Shown piece by piece: positions 17,472-25,012 of a stretch of 64,000 bases of DNA. Under the pieces are notes generated by a model. That model saw only the letters and a program-made list of their open reading frames with translations. It searched no databases and was not told the origin of the DNA. A program made the translations under genes and the position numbers. Origin of the DNA: a virus; the IMG/VR virus record IMGVR_UViG_3300043395_001970, positions 1 to 64,000 of that record; one strand, written 5' to 3'. Position 1 is the stretch's first letter. Every line of letters begins with the position of its first letter.

Positions 17472-18812
17472 TTAGTTGCCAATCCACTCATATCCGTTCT
17501 TAGTGAATTTAATCTCAGGAATCAATCTTAAAGCGTTCCTATATCCGGTCCATTTGATTCGTACACCCCAACCCATATGCTCTAAAATTTCAAATTTATT
17601 GGTAACTCCTTTCTTCTTTATGAAATCTTTTATTTTCAAAAGAGATTCAGTTTCGTTCATTGCCTTCAATTCAAATACACTATCCCATCCGTTAAACCAT
17701 TTTGAAATACGTTCTTCCCAAACCATATTCTTAGCAAGTTCGGTTGTATCATATTCAATTGGGTTATCCAACATTTCATTAAACTTCTTAATAAAATCAT
17801 CTCTATCTTCATAAAGGTATGGATATGGATTTGATGCTACACTAACCATTTCAGGATAACATAATTTATTTGGAAGTAAGTAAGGGCAACCAACCGAAAA
17901 TCCATCAGTAGTTGATATACTCCAAGCTGAATATGTTTGGAATGTACCTACACCAAATTTAATTTTGGAAAGGAAATCCATATACTCATCTCTACCTGTC
18001 AATTTTACTCTTTCATTCCAAGGCCTATCCACTTGTGCTAATGTAGTATATACTTTGAAATCTTGTCTCTTTTCCCAAATCTCATCTACACACTTCACAA
18101 ACCATTCCCATCCGGTATAACCAGCATCTCTATGATTGAATATAACAGTCTTATCTTTATAATCAGAAACTTTTCTTGGATTAACTCTATCAACCCCCAA
18201 ATAATGTGGTTGAATAATTTGTTGTAATTTATCCAAAACATTTTGATTATAATGATTTGCTGCATGTTTGATTGTTAATTGCTTTAACCAATCACTATTA
18301 ACTCCACACTCATCCATTTGTAACAAACCTGCTACTGAAGCATCTAACATATGTTTTGCATATGGTGCGTTTTCAGGAACTTCAAACCAATGTGAGTAAC
18401 CAATAATTTTTGGAGCTATGTTTGTATTATTGAATACACAATTTGCAATCTGATTTGTGTGTTCAGGCAAATGTGTATAGATAATATCCCAATCGTTATG
18501 TTTCCACTTAATATACTCCATAAATTGAAGTGAATCAAAGTGGGTACGCATTTGATTAATATACGTTGGAAGGGTATATATCCGTTGGTCCACATTTGGA
18601 AAGTTTAGTGACTTTACAAATTCAGGAATAAGGATTGTAAAATGTACTTTCCATCTTTTACTTATAAATGGAATAACTCTACGAAGAACTTCTACCAAGC
18701 TATCAGCTTCTAAATTTTCTCTATATGTGTAATTTCCATAAACTAATATTTTGTAATCATATTGTTCATTCTCATACTTGTCTACTAAGAAATCAGTAAT
18801 GTCTCTTGCCAT
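17472..18812 (-). CDS. GT-B-fold glycosyltransferase-like protein with C-terminal extra domain
   Basis: 446 residues. The layout is of a two-domain GT-B glycosyltransferase: N-terminal Rossmann part (YKILVYGNYTYREN; DWDIIYTHLPEHTNQIA), linker with VIFNHRDAGYTGWEWF, and a C-terminal part SAWSISTTDGFSVGCP followed by PYLLPNKLCYPEM, a typical donor-site region. After about residue 390 there is a ~55-residue tail (KIKDFIKKKGVT...GWGVRIKWTGYRNAL) that looks like a small winged-helix or DNA-binding domain. It is 23 nt downstream of a Mom-like gene. T4 alpha- and beta-glucosyltransferases, which modify DNA, are also GT-B enzymes; transfer to DNA is plausible but unproven. Confidence 0.65.
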   Translation of the reverse strand: MARDITDFLVDKYENEQYDYKILVYGNYTYRENLEADSLVEVLRRVIPFISKRWKVHFTILIPEFVKSLNFPNVDQRIYTLPTYINQMRTHFDSLQFMEYIKWKHNDWDIIYTHLPEHTNQIANCVFNNTNIAPKIIGYSHWFEVPENAPYAKHMLDASVAGLLQMDECGVNSDWLKQLTIKHAANHYNQNVLDKLQQIIQPHYLGVDRVNPRKVSDYKDKTVIFNHRDAGYTGWEWFVKCVDEIWEKRQDFKVYTTLAQVDRPWNERVKLTGRDEYMDFLSKIKFGVGTFQTYSAWSISTTDGFSVGCPYLLPNKLCYPEMVSVASNPYPYLYEDRDDFIKKFNEMLDNPIEYDTTELAKNMVWEERISKWFNGWDSVFELKAMNETESLLKIKDFIKKKGVTNKFEILEHMGWGVRIKWTGYRNALRLIPEIKFTKNGYEWIGN

Positions 18813-18835
18813 ATTTTATTTTGTTTAATTTATTT

Positions 18836-19636
18836 TTACCAAAAATTTTCAGTACCTTCCGGCACTTCGTATGTTGTTAAATGATGTACAACTTCAGTAT
18901 TAAAATCCACACTATTTTTTGGATAGGGTTTGATTTCATGCTTCAGTGCTTTCATCAATTGTTTTTTTTCTTTCTTATCTTGCGCCAATATTTGAATGTA
19001 TCGGTGCTTTGGTGGCTCCATTCTTCTCCAAAACTCTTTATATCCCTGCTTACCAATTTCTCTTTTAAGATGGTCTAAGTTACCACTACCCCACATTGAG
19101 AATACAGTTCTACTATGAATCCAATCGTATGGTTCTTTTTGTAGTGAGATACCCCAATTAGGCATCAATGCAATATCAGATGAAATACCCTGATATATCC
19201 AATTGGTTGCTTGATATATTCCACCCAAATGCTCTTGTCCAGCATCTGCATAGGATAGTAACAACTTAATGTTCTTATCATTTTCTTTCAACCACTTAAA
19301 GGATTGTGATATAGCAAATGATTCAATATTAGAACCATACCCATCATCACAATACAAACGTGTCAACTCTAATGCATTATCTTTCGTCAATCCTTCACAA
19401 ATAGAAGTTGCTGCTTTTGCTCCAACAGGAAATCCATAAATGATACAGCCAATTAGTTTATCACCATCAAAGGTACTAGCATCCTCTGCTTTGTAATAGA
19501 TACCTAATGCGTAACGGCAAGAAGTCCAAGCGTGAGTGTAGTGTTTCTTAACAATAATATCCTTAGCGATATTCTTTGCTATTGGTGCTACATACACTTT
19601 ACTTACATCACAATATTGTTTACCTTCAACTTTCAT
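18836..19636 (-). CDS. mom: Mom-like DNA modification protein, copy 1
   Basis: 266-residue member of the Mom family. Phage Mu Mom converts adenine in DNA to an N6-carbamoylmethyl form that blocks restriction. Family signature seen at residues 128-150: SYADAGQEHLGG then IYQATNWIYQG. Also present are the N-terminal IIVKKHYTHAW, ELTRLYC and YGSNIESFAIS blocks of this GNAT-like fold, and a basic C-terminal PKHRYIQILA...KALKHE segment. It overlaps the 83-residue gene by 11 nt and precedes the GT-B gene. It shares its first 10 residues exactly with copy 2 (MKVEGKQYCD), so the pair arose by duplication. Confidence 0.82.
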   Translation of the reverse strand: MKVEGKQYCDVSKVYVAPIAKNIAKDIIVKKHYTHAWTSCRYALGIYYKAEDASTFDGDKLIGCIIYGFPVGAKAATSICEGLTKDNALELTRLYCDDGYGSNIESFAISQSFKWLKENDKNIKLLLSYADAGQEHLGGIYQATNWIYQGISSDIALMPNWGISLQKEPYDWIHSRTVFSMWGSGNLDHLKREIGKQGYKEFWRRMEPPKHRYIQILAQDKKEKKQLMKALKHEIKPYPKNSVDFNTEVVHHLTTYEVPEGTENFW

Positions 19637-19877
19637 TTTTCTTTTTATTGGCCATAGCCTTTTCTAAGGTTGATTGCTTCTTTACTAATCTAGCTTCCTT
19701 CATTTGCTTCTTCATCATCTTATCATAACCTGGAGGAAATTTGTTCTCAACTGAAATTGGTCCATTTGGAAATTTCTTTAAATCATATTTCCAAATTGAT
19801 TCAACCCCATCATCATCTTTATACACATACTCAAACTTAGTTGGTTTATCTATTGGTTTTTCGGGCCACCTTCCCAT
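19626..19877 (-). CDS. Unknown small basic protein, 83 aa
   Basis: Not recognised. The first half is mixed charged/aromatic (KFEYVYKDDDGVESIWKYDL), the second half a Lys-rich helix (MMKKQMKEARLVKKQSTLEK), consistent with nucleic-acid or protein binding. It stands between the two Mom-like genes, has its own promoter 15 nt upstream, and its end overlaps the start of Mom copy 1, so it is probably translated together with it. Confidence 0.7.
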   Translation of the reverse strand: MGRWPEKPIDKPTKFEYVYKDDDGVESIWKYDLKKFPNGPISVENKFPPGYDKMMKKQMKEARLVKKQSTLEKAMANKKKNES

Positions 19878-19891
19878 ATAATAAATTTATA

Positions 19892-19923
19892 CAAATATAC
19901 AAAATTATTTTGAATCTACCAAA
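19892..19923 (-). promoter_or_regulatory. Host-type promoter, TTTG-N20-TATATTTG
   Basis: -33 TTTG at 19923-19920 and -7 TATATTTG at 19899-19892, spacer 20 nt. The -33 box and part of the spacer lie inside the last codons of Mom copy 2. It drives the 83-aa protein, Mom copy 1 and the GT-B gene with a leader of roughly 8 nt. Confidence 0.75.
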
Positions 19924-20678
19924 TTTATCGGGTCCATTTTATAAACTTCATCAATAATATCTAATTCTACCTTCGGATATGGTAAGACCTCATGTTTAAG
20001 CGATTTTAAGAGTGCTTTACGTTCCTTCTTATCTTTGGTTAGAATGTACACATATCGGTGCTTACGGGGTTCTCTTTTAATCCAGAATGGGCTTGTAACC
20101 ATTGTCTGAATTATCTTTGGGTCATTCGTTCCGTACTTCACATAGGATGTTCGAGAATGATGCCATTCATCATCCTCACTCCATTTGAAACTCCAACTAT
20201 CTGACCATCTGATTTTGTTACCCTGATATATCCAATTGGTAGCTTGATATACCGTTCCTAAGTGTCCAGCGTTTGGGTCTGAATAAGATATTAGTGCTTT
20301 GATGTGTAGTGCGTTTTCTCTTAACCAATCAAATGTTCTTCCAACAAACCAGCTCTCAATATTACTACCATACCCATCAAATACAAAAAGGCGTGTCAAT
20401 TCTAACACACCATCTCTTGGTAGTAATTCAGAAATAGATGCACCTGCATTTCTACCAACCGGGTCACCATAACAGGCAACTCCAACTAACTTTTCATTTA
20501 CACCACTAAAAAAAGAATGTTCTTCATCAGACATATAAAATAATCCTATGGCATAGGATACCTTTGTCCATATACCACTATAATGGTTATTGACAATAAT
20601 ATCCTTTGCTATATTCTTATTGATTTCTCTTATTGAGAATTTGGATATGTCACAATATTGTTTACCTTCTACTTTCAT
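19905..20678 (-). CDS. mom: Mom-like DNA modification protein, copy 2
   Basis: 257-residue paralogue of the downstream Mom-like gene, with SYSDPNAGHLGT then VYQATNWIYQG at residues 131-153, plus KNIAKDIIV, ELTRLFVF and YGSNIESW blocks. SYSDPNAGHLG is closer to the usual phage Mom form (SYADP-x-x-GH) than copy 1. The middle (residues 155-190) differs clearly between copies while the ends are conserved, which suggests different base or cofactor preference (inference). Its start overlaps the HTH gene by 4 nt. There is no com-like translational activator that I recognise. Confidence 0.82.
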   Translation of the reverse strand: MKVEGKQYCDISKFSIREINKNIAKDIIVNNHYSGIWTKVSYAIGLFYMSDEEHSFFSGVNEKLVGVACYGDPVGRNAGASISELLPRDGVLELTRLFVFDGYGSNIESWFVGRTFDWLRENALHIKALISYSDPNAGHLGTVYQATNWIYQGNKIRWSDSWSFKWSEDDEWHHSRTSYVKYGTNDPKIIQTMVTSPFWIKREPRKHRYVYILTKDKKERKALLKSLKHEVLPYPKVELDIIDEVYKMDPINLVDSK

Positions 20679-20878
20679 AAGCTACCAGACCAAAATTCAT
20701 TTAGATGTGCCCAAGTTTTACGTTGGATTATCTTCATTACATTGGCTGGAGAAACTTTATTGTTTCGCGCAATCACCTTTATATTTCGGTGACCCATACT
20801 CCATAATCTTCTGATGTTTAGAACTTGCTCATCTGTCAACTTTGCAGCTGGATGAGTTTGTCCTCTTAAAATAGCCAT
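20675..20878 (-). CDS. Small HTH protein, homing-endonuclease DNA-binding type
   Basis: 67 residues, nearly all one helix-turn-helix module: HPAAKLTDEQVLNIRRLW, then IKVIARNNKVSPANVMKII and a closing KTWAHL. This is the C-terminal DNA-binding module commonly attached to phage HNH homing endonucleases. No nuclease domain is present before it, so it is either a free-standing DNA-binding protein or the remnant of an endonuclease. It precedes Mom copy 2 with a 4-nt overlap. Confidence 0.7.
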   Translation of the reverse strand: MAILRGQTHPAAKLTDEQVLNIRRLWSMGHRNIKVIARNNKVSPANVMKIIQRKTWAHLNEFWSGSL

Positions 20879-20897
20879 GTAACCTTTATTATTAAAT

Positions 20898-21164
20898 TTA
20901 TTTTATTGCTTCGTTGATAGCATTTTTGTAAGCCATCTTTGAAGTTAGGCCTTGAAATCTTTCAATTATCACACCATCTTTTTCAACAACTACCAATGGA
21001 ATTGATGTTACACTATATTGTTGTGCTTCATTTGGAGAATTATCTACATCATATTCAATGAAAGTTGCCTGTCCATTAAATTCTTCTTTTAATTGTTCCA
21101 AAACAGGTTTTAGCATTCTGCATGGTCCACACCATTCTGCTCCAAATTTTTTAATCGTTACCAT
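20898..21164 (-). CDS. Thioredoxin
   Basis: 88-residue thioredoxin with the active-site motif AEWCGPCRM (C12, C15) and the cis-proline loop TSIPLVVVEKDG. It is shorter than E. coli TrxA (109). It lies just behind the ribonucleotide reductase gene and overlaps the DUF5522 gene by 14 nt, so its likely task is reduction of the reductase C-terminal cysteine pair. Confidence 0.93.
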   Translation of the reverse strand: MVTIKKFGAEWCGPCRMLKPVLEQLKEEFNGQATFIEYDVDNSPNEAQQYSVTSIPLVVVEKDGVIIERFQGLTSKMAYKNAINEAIK

Positions 21165-21375
21165 TTTCTAAGTGTTTAAATTGTTTTTCTATTTTTATGT
21201 TACCAGCCTCATGCTTTGGTTCGTAAGGACAGTGTCTACATCCACTTCCACAACAGTAGCCACGCTCTATGTGGTATTGTGGAGTAAACACAATCCTACT
21301 ACCCTCAAAGTAATACAGCTCCTCTCTTTCTTTATTTAACTTCACAAGCTCCTCCTGCACACGCAGCCTCCGCAC
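21151..21375 (-). CDS. DUF5522-like small Cys-rich protein
   Basis: Up to 74 residues with the core FTPQYHIERGYCCGSGCRHCPYE, whose close cysteines (CC, GC, HC) suggest metal binding; quoted here in parts: FTPQYHIERG and CCGSGCRHCPY. This matches the DUF5522 family, which I know mainly from Bacteroidota chromosomes. No ATG is available: the longest frame opens with GTG at 21375, 44 nt inside the reductase gene, and a GTG five codons later has a GGAGG at better spacing, so the start is uncertain. Translational coupling to the reductase is likely. Function unknown. Confidence 0.72.
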   Translation of the reverse strand: MRRLRVQEELVKLNKEREELYYFEGSRIVFTPQYHIERGYCCGSGCRHCPYEPKHEAGNIKIEKQFKHLENGND

Positions 21376-23188
21376 TCAAGTCGGTGTTATCTTCCAACTC
21401 TATAACTTTACTTAAATCAACATCTGATAATGTTTTTAAAAGTTCTTCGTATTTTTCTTTTGTACAATCTTCAAATGGTGCTTGAATATAAGTTCCACCA
21501 TCATAAGGTAATACTGATAATCCGTTGTAGAAATCTTTATTTTCCCACATCCATTCACCAACTGCTTTCCACTCATGCTCTCTGATAGAAATTGTAGCAG
21601 ATACGTTGTGTGTATTGTTACCACTTCTATGGCCAGGCTTAACCCACTCACCATGCACCTTCTTAACTCTTTCTAAAAGTTGAAGTGGTGATTCGGTTCT
21701 AAAGATTGAACCTTCCGGTGCTTTTTGTGGAATACCAATTACTGCGGTATCATGTGGTCTAAAGTATTCATCTTCTACCAATTCAGGATGATGCAATACT
21801 AAGTGTGAATAGATACTTTCGTTTTTACCTACTCTTACTCTACGAATGTAATACTCATTGTGCCAAGCGTGAATACCAGATGATGTACCCAAAGTTAATG
21901 ATGTAGTTCCAGCAGGCTTTACAGTTGTACATCTTGCTGAAGCGTTGATACCAATTATTTCCGCTACTCTTTTATTTTCTTCTTTCACAACTTTAGCTGC
22001 TGCTTTCATATCATGCTTTAGAATAGCACCACTACCAATACCTGTCATAGATACACCAATAAGTGCATCCTTTTCAGTTGTTCTTTGCCAAATTGGTCTT
22101 AGGTAATGGAAATCAGTATAGCCGGCTTGTAATGTTCCGATGAATGATGCTGCTTTTACTCTAGCTTCTAAATCAGCTTGGTCTATAATATCACTTACAT
22201 TTACTTCACATAAGTTACAAAACTGATAAGGTCTTAATGCAATCTCACAACAAGGATTAGTTCCCCAATCTTTATCGTTTGATAAGTAGATACCAGGTTC
22301 ACCTGCTCCACTTGCTTCAATTCTTTTCCACAAATCCATAAAGTATTCTTTTGTGATTTTGTGTCTCATCAATACTGCTGAGTTGTTTGCTCTACCTCTT
22401 TGTGGATTTGTTTCCCACCATGCACCACTCTTACAACTAATCATCTTCTCATCGGTTGCTGAGAATAATGAAATAAGAGCTGCTCTACGAATACCACCTG
22501 CTAATACAGCATCAGCGATGTGGCAAATAATATCATGCACTTCAATTGGTTCTAATTTATCACCATCTTTGTGTGCATCTAAAATACCTTCTACTTTAAT
22601 CAAACACTCTTTAAGTGGTTGTGGACCAGGTGCTTTACCACCCGATGTAATTAATCTTGCTCCTTTTGGTCTAATATCTCTGAAATCAAATACAGGCTTA
22701 CTACCACCAAAGAAATAAGCTTTTACCAGTACCTGTACTGCATCTGCCCAACCTTCAATAGAATCACCTACTAAAAATCTTCTTGTCTTATCAGCGTTTG
22801 GTTTTCTGATTTCAGGCAATTGGTCTACATGATGTTTTTGAACTGAATAACCTACACCAGTACCACCCAATAATAAGAACATAATTTCTGCAAATACTCT
22901 CCAATCATCAGCTGGTGCGAATGCACAATTATAAATTCTATTTGGGGAAATTTCAATTGGTTTGCCTGCAAATTGCATAGAACGCATTGAAGGTAAAACC
23001 TTTTTATCGTACACAAATTTGTAGTTCTCTTTAATCTCTTTCTTTAAGTTTGGATACTTCTTAATATGCATTTCCATATTACGAGTTACCAATTCTTCCC
23101 ATGTTTCCCTTCTTTGTAATTCAGGAACGTACTTAGCGTATTTCATATACACTGTAATGTCCGATAAAATTTTTGTTGAAATGTCCAT
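21332..23188 (-). CDS. nrdJ: Class II (adenosylcobalamin-dependent) ribonucleotide reductase
   Basis: Reduces ribonucleotides to deoxyribonucleotides using a B12-derived radical. 618 residues, shorter than the monomeric Lactobacillus enzyme (739). Seen: SMRSMQFAG, active-site Cys in RIYNCAFAP (C88), FLLLGGTGVGYSVQ, then N-P-C-C-E with a second Cys 11 residues on (NPCCEIALRPYQFC, about residues 310-323), giving the N/C/E/C set of the class II site. The extreme C-terminus CAGGACEVK (C610, C615) is the redox-shuttle pair regenerated by thioredoxin, whose gene is two places downstream. No NrdB partner is expected for this class and none is present. The upstream leader has two hairpins. Confidence 0.92.
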   Translation of the reverse strand: MDISTKILSDITVYMKYAKYVPELQRRETWEELVTRNMEMHIKKYPNLKKEIKENYKFVYDKKVLPSMRSMQFAGKPIEISPNRIYNCAFAPADDWRVFAEIMFLLLGGTGVGYSVQKHHVDQLPEIRKPNADKTRRFLVGDSIEGWADAVQVLVKAYFFGGSKPVFDFRDIRPKGARLITSGGKAPGPQPLKECLIKVEGILDAHKDGDKLEPIEVHDIICHIADAVLAGGIRRAALISLFSATDEKMISCKSGAWWETNPQRGRANNSAVLMRHKITKEYFMDLWKRIEASGAGEPGIYLSNDKDWGTNPCCEIALRPYQFCNLCEVNVSDIIDQADLEARVKAASFIGTLQAGYTDFHYLRPIWQRTTEKDALIGVSMTGIGSGAILKHDMKAAAKVVKEENKRVAEIIGINASARCTTVKPAGTTSLTLGTSSGIHAWHNEYYIRRVRVGKNESIYSHLVLHHPELVEDEYFRPHDTAVIGIPQKAPEGSIFRTESPLQLLERVKKVHGEWVKPGHRSGNNTHNVSATISIREHEWKAVGEWMWENKDFYNGLSVLPYDGGTYIQAPFEDCTKEKYEELLKTLSDVDLSKVIELEDNTDLSAEAACAGGACEVK

Positions 23189-23354
23189 AATTGTTTAAAT
23201 GTTAAAATGTGAGTAAATATTTTTTCAGGAAAACCTGAAAATAAAAAAATAAATATGTGGTCACTCACCAAACAACATACTTTTGTGGATAAAAAATCCA
23301 CTTTTTTTAAAATATTTTTAGGTGTCAACAACTGACCCTATTAAAACATATGAA
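23189..23354 (-). other. Intergenic leader of the reductase operon with two hairpins
   Basis: Between the terminator after the histone-like gene and the reductase ATG lie two perfect hairpins: GTGGAT/ATCCAC (arms 23301-23296 and 23290-23285) and TTTTCAGG/CCTGAAAA with a 4-nt loop (23241-23234 and 23229-23222). No exact TTTG-N20 promoter or TATTTATA octamer is found, only a near match ATATTTATT. I see no cobalamin riboswitch (no B12 box). Confidence 0.5.
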
Positions 23355-23373
23355 AGGGGAGAGTTACTCCCCT
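23355..23373 (-). terminator. Hairpin terminator after the histone-like gene
   Basis: Stem AGGGGAG/CTCCCCT with a 5-nt loop (arms 23373-23367 and 23361-23355), 4 nt past the stop codon, followed by a weak TTTCATATGTTTT run. Confidence 0.7.
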
Positions 23374-23377
23374 ATCA

Positions 23378-23551
23378 TTATGCTGCCTTTTGCTCTTCTG
23401 TTGAAGCTTTCTTATACGCGGTTACTAATTTCTTCAACTCACCAATTGCTTTTCTAGCTCTTGCTTTGTTTACTTTCTTAGTACCATTGTGCTCAGTTTC
23501 AAAAGTTGTGAATAGAGCTTTCATTTTTTCGAATAGTTCTTGACTGTTCAT
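23378..23551 (-). CDS. Histone H1/Hc1-like small basic protein
   Basis: A 57-residue gene that is easy to miss because of its size. It starts MNSQELFEKMKALF and continues with a basic NGTKKVNKARARKAIGEL then KKLVTAYKKAS. This matches the short histone H1-like proteins (Hc1 type) of Bacteroidota, which bind DNA through an Arg/Lys-rich helix (usual form KAAGTRARKATLELEKL). It lies 19 nt behind the helicase gene and is followed at once by a terminator, so it ends that operon. In the phage it may compact or coat newly made DNA, or interfere with the host nucleoid (inference). Confidence 0.78.
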   Translation of the reverse strand: MNSQELFEKMKALFTTFETEHNGTKKVNKARARKAIGELKKLVTAYKKASTEEQKAA

Positions 23552-23570
23552 AGTTTTTGTTTTTAAATGT

Positions 23571-24965
23571 TTATCCTAATCCCGTATTGGTATTTGTTTT
23601 ATTACCAATCGGCATTGCTTCCATATACTTTTTATGTAACAATTGTCTTTCCATTTCGGCACCATTTGCACTTTCCTTAGTTGCTATCATTCCATCTGGC
23701 GATGTTGCTGTGTAAACATCTAAAGTACCATGCGTAGTATCCATCTTCGCTGGGAAGGTGATACCATCTTGTCCGAAACGATTCTTCATAATATGCACCC
23801 TAGCGGTATTGTTCAATTTATCTTTAGCTTTTCTACTCAAACTCATAATAAAATCTGCGTTCATTACTTTAGCGTAAGAATCTGCAATCTTATCTGCTTC
23901 AATAACTTCCGAATCAATTGCTGAACGATTGGTTTGCGATGCTGTCCAAATTGGAATTCCTAACTCACCACTCATTCCTCTTAAATCAATATACACACCA
24001 CCTTGCTCAGCGTATGTACTATCGGTTTTGTTAGAATGTGATAATAGTAAATCGGCGTAATCCACAATAACTAAATCGGGCTTATTACCGGCTGCCATCA
24101 TCTTTTCTAAATGAGCTTGAATTGTTTTTGAACTTGCTGCTTTAGGTGGGAAGTATTTTATTTTGAGTTTACCTCTCAACTTCTTTAATGCGGAAAGTAC
24201 TTGTTCTTTTTTCTCTGCTAAATCATGCGATGCTATGTGTGAGAATACGGTATCGTATCTCAAACCAACATACTCTTGTGATAATTCCAAAGAATAATGT
24301 GCAACGGTCATACCAGCTCTTACAGCGGCTGCTCCTAAAGCACATAATACCCAAGTCTTACCAACACCAGAAGGTGCTACTACCACTCCTAATTCGCCAG
24401 GTCCTAAACCACCATTCATTAATTCGTTGATACATTCCCAATCAGTTGGTACAGTATCACGTTTTGTTTCATCGTATCTCTTTTCAAAATCAATAAGATA
24501 ATCCATTCCCAAATCTGAATCAACACCTACTTTCATTGCCTTATCAACCAAGTCTTTGATTTTATCATAGTTGCCCGATTTCAACAAATCAATAGATTGT
24601 ACAATTACATTCTTTAAGTTTTGGTTTATACAAAATGATGTGAACTCATCTTTGATATATGCTAAATCAGTATTACCAATTTGTCCATATACTTCTTTGA
24701 GTTGAGTTACGATTGTCTTTTGTAGAGATTGGTTTTCAAGTTTAGATACTTGAACTTTGAATACATCTAACGAAGGTACTTTATTGTAATCTTTATGATG
24801 CGATACAATTTCATCCACTATCCATTTATTTGCTTCGGATTCAAAGAACTTCTTATGGATTACATCTGAAAGTGTATCCATCATTCGTTCATCCGTAAGC
24901 AAAGCAGATATTACTTTGGTCTGAAATGATTGCCCATATTTTGAAAGTGTATCTTCGCTGTGCAT
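23571..24965 (-). CDS. 41: Replicative DNA helicase, gp41/DnaB-like
   Basis: Hexameric 5'-3' helicase of the DnaB family, 464 residues (T4 gp41 is 475). The N-terminal ~165 residues are the helical collar domain. The RecA-like motor has Walker A APSGVGKT (197-204), a catalytic Glu in HYSLELSQ, Walker B LVIVDYADLL (D302), and the DnaB-type ASQTNRSA followed by KNRFGQDG arginine-finger region. It is driven by its own promoter 16 nt upstream and followed by the histone-like gene. Confidence 0.95.
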   Translation of the reverse strand: MHSEDTLSKYGQSFQTKVISALLTDERMMDTLSDVIHKKFFESEANKWIVDEIVSHHKDYNKVPSLDVFKVQVSKLENQSLQKTIVTQLKEVYGQIGNTDLAYIKDEFTSFCINQNLKNVIVQSIDLLKSGNYDKIKDLVDKAMKVGVDSDLGMDYLIDFEKRYDETKRDTVPTDWECINELMNGGLGPGELGVVVAPSGVGKTWVLCALGAAAVRAGMTVAHYSLELSQEYVGLRYDTVFSHIASHDLAEKKEQVLSALKKLRGKLKIKYFPPKAASSKTIQAHLEKMMAAGNKPDLVIVDYADLLLSHSNKTDSTYAEQGGVYIDLRGMSGELGIPIWTASQTNRSAIDSEVIEADKIADSYAKVMNADFIMSLSRKAKDKLNNTARVHIMKNRFGQDGITFPAKMDTTHGTLDVYTATSPDGMIATKESANGAEMERQLLHKKYMEAMPIGNKTNTNTGLG

Positions 24966-24980
24966 AATTTAATTGGTTTA

Positions 24981-25012
24981 CAAATATACAACAATTTAGT
25001 GATTACACCAAA
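24981..25012 (-). promoter_or_regulatory. Host-type promoter, TTTG-N20-TATATTTG
   Basis: -33 TTTG at 25012-25009 and -7 TATATTTG at 24988-24981, spacer 20 nt, lying directly behind the stop of the exonuclease gene; leader to the helicase ATG about 9 nt. Confidence 0.78.

Noticed and set aside
23143-23331. 62-codon minus-strand frame in the reductase leader
   Set aside because: It overlaps the reductase start in another frame, covers both hairpins, and has low-complexity Phe/Leu content with no ribosome site.
23189-23354. Cobalamin riboswitch upstream of the B12-dependent reductase
   Set aside because: Too short and without a recognisable B12 box; only two simple hairpins are present.
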